Positions 1 through 7,317 of a DNA stretch of 9,789 nucleotides are shown here, one piece after another. The position numbers and the translations under genes are program-made. The notes below the pieces were generated by a model that was given only the letters and a program-made list of their open reading frames with translations, was not told where the DNA came from and did no database searches. How positions within the stretch are numbered: the first letter of the stretch is position 1; every line of letters begins with the position of its first letter. Source of the DNA: Bdellovibrionales bacterium (GTDB lineage Bacteria > Bdellovibrionota > Bdellovibrionia > Bdellovibrionales > UBA1609); NCBI GenBank assembly GCA_026713205.1, contig JAPOOY010000084.1, positions 1 to 9,789 of the forward strand, in the 5' to 3' direction.

Positions 1-18
1 AATATAAATAATAAGTCC

Positions 19-951
19 TTGATTTTTAATTTAGACAGTTTCCCCGTCAAAGCTCCTAAAAAAGGGGTTATTTCTTTAGGCTGTTTTGACGGGATACATT
101 TAGGGCATCAGAAGATCATTTCTGTTATGAAGGCCCAGGCTCAGGAGAAAGATCTAAAAACAGCTCTTTATGTGTTTTTTCCTCATCCGTTTCAGGTTTT
201 AAATCCTGATAAACCTTTTAAAAGATTATTTTCCATAAGAGAGCTAAAGCACATTTTAGAATCCTATCAATTGGATTTTTTTGGAAAGGTATCTTTTTCC
301 AGAAACTTTTCTCAACTTTCTCCCGCGGAGTTTATTCAATCTTTTATCGCGCCTCAATTTCAGCCGAAAGTTATTGTTGTGGGATACGATTTTTCTTTTG
401 GACGAAACCGTGAAGGGCGTATTTCTGATTTGCGAAATTTTGGAAGAGAGGAAAACTTCCAGGTTGTGCAAGCCCCCGTTCATCTTGTGGGCGGCAGGCC
501 GGTGTCCACTTCCCGCATTAAAGAGGCTTTATCTCTGGGCCGGATGGAAGAGGTTCATCAGCTTTTAAGGAGGTCTTTTTTTATTATAGCTCCTGTGGTG
601 AAGGGTCAGGGGCGTGGGAGGAAATTAGGATATCCCACGGCGAATCTGTTATTGCCGGAGGATAAATTACTTCCGAAAAAAGGAGTGTATAGCGCCCGCG
701 TCTGGATGGAGGACCGGAAAGGGCATCCTGCTGTGTTGAATATTGGTTATAAACCCACCTTTGGCGGCTCAAAAAAGATGACGATAGAAGTGCATATGAT
801 CAAGGGTTTATTTGATGATCTCTATAACCGAACATTGCGGGTGGAAATACATTCTTTTATTCGGGAAGAGAGGGCTTTTAAGAGTTCTATTGATTTACAG
901 AGACAAATCCGGAGAGATGTGAAGGTCGCCCTTAATAATTTGTCCGGCTGA
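19..951 (+). CDS. ribF: Bifunctional riboflavin kinase / FAD synthetase (RibF)
   Basis: Cytoplasmic enzyme that phosphorylates riboflavin to FMN and then adenylylates FMN to FAD. The N-terminal nucleotidyltransferase domain shows GCFDGIHLGH at residues 21-30 (the HxGH site is H27 and H30), GYDFSFGRNREG near 122-133 and STSRIK at 163-168, the counterpart of the family's SSTxIR loop. The C-terminal riboflavin kinase domain shows GRGRKLGYPTAN (PTAN at 206-209), a PKKGVYS segment, NIGYKPTF and the EVH motif at 257-259. The length of 310 residues is normal for RibF. The start given is a TTG that puts the first motif at the usual distance from the N-terminus. The frame stays open to the left edge and no clear ribosome binding site precedes the TTG, so the true start may lie just outside the window. 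Identity is secure; the start is not. Confidence 0.95.
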   Translation: MIFNLDSFPVKAPKKGVISLGCFDGIHLGHQKIISVMKAQAQEKDLKTALYVFFPHPFQVLNPDKPFKRLFSIRELKHILESYQLDFFGKVSFSRNFSQLSPAEFIQSFIAPQFQPKVIVVGYDFSFGRNREGRISDLRNFGREENFQVVQAPVHLVGGRPVSTSRIKEALSLGRMEEVHQLLRRSFFIIAPVVKGQGRGRKLGYPTANLLLPEDKLLPKKGVYSARVWMEDRKGHPAVLNIGYKPTFGGSKKMTIEVHMIKGLFDDLYNRTLRVEIHSFIREERAFKSSIDLQRQIRRDVKVALNNLSG

Positions 952-965
952 ACCGATAGGTTCAG
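948..965 (+). other. Perfect 7-bp hairpin spanning the ribF stop and the pilB ribosome binding site
   Basis: CTGAACC (948-954), loop GATA (955-958) and GGTTCAG (959-965) form a perfect stem. The left arm contains the ribF stop codon (949-951). The right arm contains the GG of the only purine-rich stretch (TAGG, 957-960) upstream of the pilB ATG at 969. No T-run follows, so this is not a typical intrinsic terminator. Folding in the mRNA would hide the weak pilB binding site and could couple pilB translation to ribosomes finishing ribF; that role is inferred. Confidence 0.5.
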
Positions 966-968
966 TAT

Positions 969-2735
969 ATGTCTGAAACAGCTAAAAAGCAAAAAAACTC
1001 CAAGGAAAAAGCAGCCTTGGCGGTTGTCCCGAAAGAATCGGGAAAAATGAATTCCTATAAAGAAAACATTCACAAAATGGTGAAAAATCTAAAGAACAAG
1101 GAAGGGTTGCTTGGCTCTGATGAAATAATGGATATTATGCTGGAAAAGGGTTTTACCAGTGAAGAGGAAATAGCCAGAGCCTTTTCAAAAGAGTATGAAG
1201 TAGAGTTTATTGAAAATTTGGTGGATTATCAAATTTCAGAAGATGTTTTGAAAATCATTTCTCGTAAAACCTGCGAAAAATACACTATCATCCCTCTTAT
1301 TAAAATGGAAAAAACTCTAGTGGTTGCTTTTGCGGATCCCTCAGATATGCACATTAGAGATACGCTTTCCCTTATGACGGATTTAAAAATCCAGCCGGTT
1401 GTTGCCACTAAGGGCGCTATAAAAAAAATGTTCAATAAATATTTTGACCGGCAAAAAGAAGTGGACAGTTTGTTTTATGATTTAGATATGGTGATGTCTG
1501 TGGAGGCTCAGGATGACAATGTTATAGATTTAAATAAAAAGCAGAAAAAAAGTGATCCTGTTATTGTTTTTGTTAATTTGGTTTTTTCCGATGCGGTTTA
1601 TCTTGGAGCCTCTGATATACATATTGAGCCTTATGAAAAAACAATTCGGATTCGTTATCGTGTGGATGGGCTTCTCCATGAAAAACATGTTTTGCCAAAA
1701 GAAACAGCTGGAGCGCTTATTTCCCGTGTAAAAGTTATCAGTAATATGGATATTAGTGAAAAACGGAAGCCGCAGGATGCCAGATTAAAGGTTTTTTTTG
1801 AAAAAAAGGAAATTAATATGCGAGTCAGCACCTTGCCGACGGTTAGCGGCGAGAAAATAGTTTTAAGAATTCTGGATGATTCTGCGGTGAAGAAGGGAAT
1901 TTCCTCTTTAGGCATGGAGGAGGAACAAAAGAAATTATTTTTGGACACGCTTCATCAGCCTCAGGGAATGGTTCTTATGACGGGTCCCACAGGTTCAGGA
2001 AAAACCACCACTATTTATTCCGGCCTTGTGAAGGTCAATACTCCGGATTGTAATATCTCCACCGTGGAAGATCCGGTGGAATTTCGGATTCATGGAATCA
2101 ATCAAATTCAGGTTAATCATAAGGTGGGGTTGGATTTCTCAGCGGCTTTGAGATCCTTTTTAAGACAGGATCCGGATGTAATACTTGTGGGTGAGATTCG
2201 TGATTTGGAAACGGCGGAGATTGCGTATAAAGCTTCAGCCACAGGACACATGGTTTTAAGCACACTACATACAAATGATACTGTTTCCACGGTGGGCCGT
2301 CTTTTAAATATGGGTGTGCCTTCTTATAGTGTCGCGGAGAATACCTCCCTTATTATTGCTCAAAGGCTTTTGCGGCGGGTTTGCGTTCGTTGTCGGCAAA
2401 AAGCGGAAATTACAGATCAAATTCTGATGGAGGCGGGAGTTTCAGAGGAAGATTTAGATTTGTATAGCGGAAAAGTCTATGAAAAAGGGAAAGGATGTAA
2501 GGACTGTGATGGACTCGGTTATAAAGGTCGTGTGGCTATTTACGAGATGCTTCCCATTACCGGCAATATAAAAAAATGTCTTTTCGCGGGAGTCTCTCAG
2601 TTAGAGCTGAAATCCGTTGCTATTCAAAAAGATGGGCTGAAAACACTTCGTCAAAGCGCTCTGTTGAAACTTCAGGCAGGACTGGTTTCCATTGATGAGG
2701 TGATAAGAGGAACTTTAGGAGATGACGGGGTATGA
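969..2735 (+). CDS. pilB: Type IV pilus assembly (extension) ATPase PilB
   Basis: Cytoplasmic hexameric motor of the GspE/PilB family that drives pilin polymerisation at the inner-membrane platform. After a lysine-rich N-terminus (about 1-40) comes an MshEN-type regulatory domain (about 40-180), then the ATPase core. Visible motifs: Walker A GPTGSGKT at 339-346, Asp box VEDPVE at 366-371, Walker B DPDVILVGEIRD at 401-412 with catalytic Glu409, and His box TGHMVLSTLHTND at 425-437. The zinc-binding tetracysteine motif is CVRC at 472-475 and CKDC at 510-513. That motif marks PilB/GspE rather than PilT. The length of 588 residues fits PilB. The ATG at 969 has only a weak TAGG upstream; the ATG at 1047 is a possible shorter start. 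The stop overlaps pilT by 4 bases (ATGA). A type II secretion GspE is less likely because pilT and pilC follow. Confidence 0.95.
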   Translation: MSETAKKQKNSKEKAALAVVPKESGKMNSYKENIHKMVKNLKNKEGLLGSDEIMDIMLEKGFTSEEEIARAFSKEYEVEFIENLVDYQISEDVLKIISRKTCEKYTIIPLIKMEKTLVVAFADPSDMHIRDTLSLMTDLKIQPVVATKGAIKKMFNKYFDRQKEVDSLFYDLDMVMSVEAQDDNVIDLNKKQKKSDPVIVFVNLVFSDAVYLGASDIHIEPYEKTIRIRYRVDGLLHEKHVLPKETAGALISRVKVISNMDISEKRKPQDARLKVFFEKKEINMRVSTLPTVSGEKIVLRILDDSAVKKGISSLGMEEEQKKLFLDTLHQPQGMVLMTGPTGSGKTTTIYSGLVKVNTPDCNISTVEDPVEFRIHGINQIQVNHKVGLDFSAALRSFLRQDPDVILVGEIRDLETAEIAYKASATGHMVLSTLHTNDTVSTVGRLLNMGVPSYSVAENTSLIIAQRLLRRVCVRCRQKAEITDQILMEAGVSEEDLDLYSGKVYEKGKGCKDCDGLGYKGRVAIYEMLPITGNIKKCLFAGVSQLELKSVAIQKDGLKTLRQSALLKLQAGLVSIDEVIRGTLGDDGV

Positions 2736-3805
2736 TTTCTATTATTCAAGTTTTTAAGTTGGCTCTTGAAAAAGGAGCATCAGATATACATCTGACAGCT
2801 AATAGCCCTCCCGTTTTAAGGGTGAATGGTGAAATGATTAAAGTGAATGCGCCTCCTTTGAAACCCACTCAAGTGAAAGAACTTTGCTATTCTTTAATTT
2901 CCAATGAACAAAAAGCCATATTTGAAAATAAAAGATGTTTGGATTTCAGTTTTTTTGTAAAGGGCATGACTCGTTTCCGAGGCGCCTTAATGTTTCAAAA
3001 AGCTTCTGTTGCAGGCGTTTTCCGGGTGTTAAGCAACACCATTCCCAAATTATCAGAGTTAGGATTGCCGGAAGTTATTCATGAAGTGATAAATTATCCC
3101 TTTGGTTTGGTGCTGGTTACAGGCCCCACAGGTTCGGGAAAAACCACCACTTTAGCCTCTTGTATTGATGCGATTAACGAGGACCGAAGAGGTCATATTT
3201 TAACAATTGAAGACCCCATAGAGATTATGTATCAGCATAAAAAAAGTATCGTGAATCAAAGAGAGGTGGGCTTGGATTGTGTTAGCTTTGCAGATGGCCT
3301 CAAAAATGCCATGAGGGCGGACCCGGATATCTGTCTTGTGGGTGAGATACGGGACAGGGAAACGGCGGAAGCGGTTTTAAAGCTGGCGGAAACAGGTCAC
3401 TTGGTATTTTCCACACTTCATACAAATACAGCGGCTAAAAGTATTGACAGAATATTAGGTCTTTTTGGTGAGGGGGATCAGGGGCTGGTACGGGATCAAT
3501 TGAGTACAATACTTCAGGCTATTGTTTCTCAAAGGCTGGCCATTTCCTTAAAAGGGGGACGGGTGGCAATGACGGAAATCATGTTTGCCAATCCGGCCAT
3601 TCGTAACTTAATCCGAGAGGGGAAGATATACCAGATTTATAATGTGATACAGACAAATCAGGAACGGGGAATGAGAACCATGAATCATTCTCTGGCGGAG
3701 GCGGTTAAAAATGGAGATATTAGTTTGAAAACGGCTTATTCTATTGCTCCTGAAAGAGATGAGCTTTATAAGCTGTTAAACAGAAAGACCCGATCAGTGG
3801 CCTAA
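2732..3805 (+). CDS. pilT: Type IV pilus retraction ATPase PilT
   Basis: Cytoplasmic hexameric ATPase that depolymerises the pilus and powers twitching motility. The N-terminal PAS-like domain opens with the family signature GASDIHLTANSPPVLRVNG. The RecA-like core has Walker A GPTGSGKTTT from 131 (Lys137), Asp box IEDPIE, Walker B DPDICLVGEIRD at 197-208 with catalytic Glu205, and His box ETGHLVFSTLHT at 220-231. It has no tetracysteine zinc motif and is 357 residues long, which fits PilT and excludes PilB. The ATG lies within the pilB stop (ATGA), with AGGAGA at 2717-2722 nine bases upstream, so translational coupling is likely. A PilU-type accessory retraction ATPase cannot be excluded, but the position between pilB and pilC favours PilT. 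Confidence 0.95.
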   Translation: MISIIQVFKLALEKGASDIHLTANSPPVLRVNGEMIKVNAPPLKPTQVKELCYSLISNEQKAIFENKRCLDFSFFVKGMTRFRGALMFQKASVAGVFRVLSNTIPKLSELGLPEVIHEVINYPFGLVLVTGPTGSGKTTTLASCIDAINEDRRGHILTIEDPIEIMYQHKKSIVNQREVGLDCVSFADGLKNAMRADPDICLVGEIRDRETAEAVLKLAETGHLVFSTLHTNTAAKSIDRILGLFGEGDQGLVRDQLSTILQAIVSQRLAISLKGGRVAMTEIMFANPAIRNLIREGKIYQIYNVIQTNQERGMRTMNHSLAEAVKNGDISLKTAYSIAPERDELYKLLNRKTRSVA

Positions 3806-3815
3806 AGAGGAACCT

Positions 3816-5015
3816 ATGCCAGTCTATATATATCATGCGGAAAAAGGAGGAGAACTTCTTAAGGGCACCTTGAAGGCGCGTTCCGTATCTATGGTTAACC
3901 AATATCTGAAATCCAAAAACCTGGATCCTGTTTATGTTGTGGAGAAGCCTCTTTTGCCCTTCCAAAGTGGGGTGAAACGGGTCAAAAACAAGGAATTGAT
4001 GCAGATGACACGGCAATTATCTTTTTTACTTAGTTCCGGGGTGTCACTCCTGCAAGCCTTGGATATGCTTTCCACATCAATGTCTGGAAGCAGCCCTCAT
4101 TTTAAAAGAAGCCTCCTGCAAATAAGAGGAAAATTGGAAGCCGGTTCTTCTTTCTCCCGCGCTTTAAAGGGATACCCTCATATTTTCAGCGCTTTTTATG
4201 TCAATATGATTGCCTGTTCTGAAGAAACGGGATTGATGGATCAGGTGCTCACTGATCTTGCTAATTATATGGAGAAAATAGAGGCTATTAAATCCAAAGT
4301 TAAATCCCCGATGATATATATAGCAATTGTTTTGTTTATTTCTGTGTGTATTACGGGAGGGATCATTGTCTTTGTTGTCCCAACATTTGAAACTCTTTAT
4401 GCAGGTTCCGGCGGCCAGCTTCCCGCTCTTACTCAAAGCCTTGTGGATCTCAGTCATTTGATAAGGAACAAATGGTATCTTTTTCTGGCGGGCTTAATTG
4501 GGATTCCTGTGTTTATTAAACAATATTTACAAACAGATCAGGGAAAGCAAACAGCTTCAGGCATTATTAGTGCGCTTCCTGTATTAGGGGGTCTTCAATA
4601 CAAGGGGGACTTGGCTCGTTTTTGTCGTTCTTTTGAGACTCTTCTTCGTTCAGGTGTAAATTTTTTAGAAGCCCTGGATGTGGGGCGGAAGCTGGTTTCC
4701 GTTAAAAAAGTCAAAGAAGGTCTTCGTGTGGCTCGGAAAGCTGTTTCCACAGGAAAAAGCTTTGGTAAGGGGCTTGGAATGAGTAAAGTGTTTCCTCAAA
4801 TGATGGTGGGGATGACCTCCATTGGAGAAGAAAGTGGAAAATTGAGTGAAACATATAAAAAATTGGCGGACTTTTATGAAAAGGAAGTGGATGCTCTTGT
4901 TTCCGGCCTGGTTAAAATGATAGAGCCTGTTATGATAACAGTTCTGGGAGCCATTATTGGAACTCTTATTCTTGCTCTTTATCTGCCTATATTTAAAATG
5001 GGGGAAGCGCTTTAA
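3816..5015 (+). CDS. pilC: Type IV pilus inner-membrane platform protein PilC
   Basis: Integral inner-membrane protein of the GspF/PilC family that forms the platform on which PilB and PilT act. It begins with the typical N-terminal region (GELLKGTLKARS near 12-23). Two repeated T2SSF cytoplasmic domains follow, each with an RQLSFLLSSGVSLLQALD-like helix, near residues 69-86 and 268-287. Hydrophobic membrane segments are visible at about 166-190, 220-236 and 371-393. The length of 399 residues is normal. AGAGGA at 3806-3811 is a good ribosome binding site just upstream of the ATG, and only 10 bases separate it from pilT. With pilB and pilT it forms the core motor unit; the pilin and alignment genes are elsewhere. 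Confidence 0.95.
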   Translation: MPVYIYHAEKGGELLKGTLKARSVSMVNQYLKSKNLDPVYVVEKPLLPFQSGVKRVKNKELMQMTRQLSFLLSSGVSLLQALDMLSTSMSGSSPHFKRSLLQIRGKLEAGSSFSRALKGYPHIFSAFYVNMIACSEETGLMDQVLTDLANYMEKIEAIKSKVKSPMIYIAIVLFISVCITGGIIVFVVPTFETLYAGSGGQLPALTQSLVDLSHLIRNKWYLFLAGLIGIPVFIKQYLQTDQGKQTASGIISALPVLGGLQYKGDLARFCRSFETLLRSGVNFLEALDVGRKLVSVKKVKEGLRVARKAVSTGKSFGKGLGMSKVFPQMMVGMTSIGEESGKLSETYKKLADFYEKEVDALVSGLVKMIEPVMITVLGAIIGTLILALYLPIFKMGEAL

Positions 5016-5039
5016 CCACTGATTAATGTTTTGCAGTGG
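5016..5039 (+). other. Inverted repeat directly after the pilC stop
   Basis: CCACTG (5016-5021) and CAGTGG (5034-5039) can pair across a 12-base AT-rich loop, starting on the base after the pilC stop. No T-run follows within ten bases, so it is not a standard intrinsic terminator. It could be a 3' processing or stability hairpin between pilC and the downstream sensor gene. The rest of the gap (5040-5154) holds no supported gene or promoter. Confidence 0.3.
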
Positions 5040-5140
5040 GATCTGGTTATTACCTGGAAGAGTTAAAAAATTTGTCAGCCTGTAAAGTTCCCAAACCATT
5101 GGTTAAAAGAAAAAGAGATGGGGTTTGTGGTTTTTCTTTA

Positions 5141-5145
5141 AAGGA
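5141..5145 (+). promoter_or_regulatory. Ribosome binding site that decides the sensor-kinase start
   Basis: AAGGA lies nine bases upstream of the ATG at 5155. This supports that ATG over the in-frame TTG at 5125, which has only a marginal AGAG upstream and would add ten residues. Confidence 0.55.
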
Positions 5146-5154
5146 TTTAAGTTC

Positions 5155-6474
5155 ATGACAATGTCTTCTTTGATGTCTCCGGTTGTGGGCGGTTTAATTG
5201 TAACCCGGGCGTTTTCCCACTTTATTGTTTTAGCGGGACTTCTGGTTTATCAATTTGTATTCCACGATTTTGTAAATCTCTTTTTGTCCGGATCCCTTTA
5301 CTTAGTTTATTCCTGCATCTTTTTAGTGAATGGGATATATCTCTCTTTGGATTCCAAATATCACCAGAAGAGAATTCTAACCGGGAGCTTATTCTTTTTG
5401 GATTCTCTCGGTTTATTGTGTTTGGTGTTCTTTCTTGGCTTGGGAGGTCTATACCCTGCTCTTTTAATTTCCTTGTTTCTCTTTTTTGCTTTCAGGCTCT
5501 ATGGGAGCTGGTGGAGTTTGGCTTGCTTTGCTTTATGGACATCCTGTGTGATTTTTGCAGCTCTTCTTTGGCAGGGGGAATTGGTAAGTGATAATAGGGA
5601 GGCGCTGATAATTTTAATAAATTTTTCTTTGGCTGTTAATTTTTTGGTAGGAGGCTTAACAGGAAGTCTTGTAAAAGAATTTTATGGCCGAATTGCCGCT
5701 TTAAAAGAGAGGAGCTTTTTTGATCCGGATCAAGCCGACCGTCCTCCTTCTCGTTTAGAACCGGCATTAAATCTCTCTCGCAAGATAAAACCGATTTTGA
5801 ATTCTCTTTTGCGGGGGTTGTCTGAAGAAGCTGTTTCACGGGAAGAAACAAAAAAATCACCTAAAGCAGAAAATGAAAAAGGCTCAGCTCATCTTGATAA
5901 AACACAATTAAAGCAGTATGAAAGGCAGTTAAAACAATTTCAAAAATTTGTAGATGATTTTATTGAATTTGCCGAGCCGGAGAAATTAACTTTGAAGGCT
6001 TTGGATTTTAATAAACTCATTCAAGAAACCCTTGAAGAACTCTTTTCCCATTCTGAACGACCAAAAGATTTAAAGGAGAGGTTGGAGCTTCGTTCTTCAG
6101 GATGGATCAAAGGATCCGCAGATCATTTAAAAGCAGCCTTGAAGCATATTTTAATTAATGCCTTTCAAGCTTTAAAAATACAAAATCACCCAACGATAAC
6201 AGTGGTTAATTATGATGAAAAAGACTGGCTGGTTTTGGAGATTTCAGACAATGGACAGGGAATGGAAAAGGAGGATATCCGTCAGGCTTTTGAACCTTTA
6301 TTCAGTAAACGATTAGGTATTCGGGGGATGGGTTTGGCTCTGGCTTTTAAAATTGTTAAATCCCACGGTGGGTCCATTTCCTTAAACAGCATTTTTCAAA
6401 AAGGAACTCAGGCGAAGATCAAGCTTCCTTTGGTTCCTGTTAATTACTCCCGAAAAGCGCGCCTTAGCGCTTAA
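5155..6474 (+). CDS. PilS-like membrane sensor histidine kinase with degenerate H-box
   Basis: Inner-membrane protein with about six hydrophobic helices (about 18-37, 41-65, 75-96, 97-115, 118-138 and 147-170, numbered from the ATG at 5155), as in PilS-type sensors, and no obvious periplasmic sensor domain. The C-terminal HATPase_c domain is well formed: N-box HILINAFQAL with Asn335, G1 box DNGQGM at 365-370, F-box FEPLFSKR, and G2 box GIRGMGLALA from 388. The dimerisation region is unusual. Where the family has HEIRNP, this protein reads SRKIKP (208-213), so serine replaces the phosphorylated histidine. A charged insert follows, and the second helix ends at FIEFAEPE. The only histidine in that linker is His246, in an unrelated context. 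It follows pilC, but no pilR response regulator is adjacent. It may be a pseudokinase or an atypical kinase. The domain class is secure; a PilS function is inferred from membrane layout and neighbours. Confidence 0.8.
   Translation: MTMSSLMSPVVGGLIVTRAFSHFIVLAGLLVYQFVFHDFVNLFLSGSLYLVYSCIFLVNGIYLSLDSKYHQKRILTGSLFFLDSLGLLCLVFFLGLGGLYPALLISLFLFFAFRLYGSWWSLACFALWTSCVIFAALLWQGELVSDNREALIILINFSLAVNFLVGGLTGSLVKEFYGRIAALKERSFFDPDQADRPPSRLEPALNLSRKIKPILNSLLRGLSEEAVSREETKKSPKAENEKGSAHLDKTQLKQYERQLKQFQKFVDDFIEFAEPEKLTLKALDFNKLIQETLEELFSHSERPKDLKERLELRSSGWIKGSADHLKAALKHILINAFQALKIQNHPTITVVNYDEKDWLVLEISDNGQGMEKEDIRQAFEPLFSKRLGIRGMGLALAFKIVKSHGGSISLNSIFQKGTQAKIKLPLVPVNYSRKARLSA
6455..6472 (+). other. Hairpin at the sensor gene stop codon
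   Basis: AAGCGC (6455-6460) and GCGCTT (6467-6472) form a GC-rich 6-bp stem with a 6-base loop. The right arm runs into the stop codon (6472-6474). There is no T-run after it. It may contribute to transcript ending together with the structure at 6491-6533. Confidence 0.3.
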
Positions 6475-6490
6475 GTTACAGTTTGCCAGG

Positions 6491-6533
6491 GCTTTTCAAA
6501 TTGGATCGGCTCGATCGACAGGAAAAGCTTTTT
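6491..6533 (+). terminator. Nested stem-loop with T-run, possible terminator or rplU leader structure
   Basis: An outer stem pairs GCTTTTC (6491-6497) with GAAAAGC (6522-6528). An inner stem pairs GATCG (6504-6508) with CGATC (6512-6516) across a GCT loop. Five T residues (6529-6533) follow the outer stem at once. This order of stem then T-run in the 147-base gap between the sensor gene and rplU fits an intrinsic terminator for the pilus cluster. The outer stem is AT-rich and its loop is long, so efficiency may be low. An rplU leader that folds for autoregulation is the alternative. Confidence 0.4.
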
Positions 6534-6611
6534 CCGGCGGTTTGAGTTGTTCATTTAATAAAAAGCCATTGACTCTTTTAGAGATTCTGTGTCACATTCC
6601 CTGGACAAGTT

Positions 6612-6615
6612 AGGA
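6612..6615 (+). promoter_or_regulatory. Ribosome binding site that decides the rplU start
   Basis: AGGA lies six bases upstream of the ATG at 6622. This excludes the in-frame GTG at 6589, which would add eleven residues before the conserved L21 N-terminus. Confidence 0.7.
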
Positions 6616-6621
6616 TATATT

Positions 6622-7317
6622 ATGTTTGCTATAGTTTGTTCCGGTAACAAGCAATTTAAAGTTTCTTCCGGAGATTTGATCCGCGTTCCCTATTTGGCTG
6701 GAGAAAATCCCCAGGCAACCTTACAACTTCAACCTGTGGCAGTGGAGGAAGGGGTTCATTTTCTTATTGGTTCGGAAGAACTGAAAAAAACATCTGTTAC
6801 AGCTAAAGTTTTGCGTCATGGATTAAGCAAGAAAACTCTTGTTTTTAAGAAGAAACGAAGAAAGGGGTACAGAAAGACCCGGGGACATCGGCAGGCTTTT
6901 ACTGAATTGCGGATAATAGAGATAAAACTTCCATCCGGGAAGGTTTTATCCCTGGAGAAGTTAAAAAAAGGGGCCTCCAAAAAGAAGATCACAGGGGAGG
7001 CGGAAGAAGCCTCCAAAGCTAAGAATTTAAAGGAAAAAGCTGTTGAAAAAGACAAAGCGCAGAAAACGGCCTCTGACAAAGTGAAGGCTCCCGTTAAAGA
7101 AAGTTCACAGGCCAAAAAACCAAAAAAGACTTCCCCTCCTCCGGCAAAGGCGAAAGCCGATGATAAAAAGAAGAGCGCAGGAACGAAGACTTCATTAAAA
7201 ACCACAAAAACCGCAGATAAAAAACCAGTTTCACGACCTAAAGCTCAAAAAACAGCTCAATCAAAGGATTCTGTGAAAAAACCTTCTGTGAGTAAAGCTC
7301 AGGAAAAGGGGGAATAA
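6622..7317 (+). CDS. rplU: 50S ribosomal protein L21 with long lysine-rich C-terminal tail
   Basis: Structural protein of the large ribosomal subunit that binds 23S rRNA. Residues 1 to about 103 are a complete L21 core: [18 protein letters not shown] at the start, then [20 protein letters not shown] (75-94), which carries the family signature. From about residue 118 to 231 there is a low-complexity tail rich in Lys, Ala, Ser, Thr and Pro, about 30% lysine, without hydrophobic clusters. Most L21 proteins are only slightly more than 100 residues, so this one is more than twice the usual length. Similar basic tails occur on some ribosomal proteins and on histone H1-like proteins; they are probably disordered and may bind RNA or DNA. 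The start is the ATG at 6622, supported by AGGA upstream and by the conserved N-terminus. The stop overlaps the rpmA start by one base. Confidence 0.95.
   Translation: MFAIVCSGNKQFKVSSGDLIRVPYLAGENPQATLQLQPVAVEEGVHFLIGSEELKKTSVTAKVLRHGLSKKTLVFKKKRRKGYRKTRGHRQAFTELRIIEIKLPSGKVLSLEKLKKGASKKKITGEAEEASKAKNLKEKAVEKDKAQKTASDKVKAPVKESSQAKKPKKTSPPPAKAKADDKKKSAGTKTSLKTTKTADKKPVSRPKAQKTAQSKDSVKKPSVSKAQEKGE

Noticed and set aside
4665..5099. - strand reading frame of 144 codons opposite the end of pilC
   Set aside because: Composition is Asn/His/Phe-rich without a recognisable family, and it overlaps a well-supported pilC domain.
5072..5100. TTGTCA in the pilC-sensor gap as a -35 box
   Set aside because: No acceptable -10 box at 16-18 bases downstream.
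5118..5141. Seven-codon ATG frame just upstream of the sensor gene, a possible leader peptide
   Set aside because: Too short and without regulatory codons or a following attenuator hairpin; chance is the simplest explanation.
6569..6597. Possible promoter for rplU: TTGACT, 17-base spacer, TCACAT
   Set aside because: The -35 is good, but the -10 matches TATAAT at only three of six positions, so it was not listed as a feature.
6816..7205. Long - strand reading frame of 129 codons opposite the rplU tail
   Set aside because: It is antisense to the lysine-rich low-complexity tail, where AAA/AAG codons read as Phe/Leu on the other strand and stops are rare. No ribosome binding site or recognisable domain.
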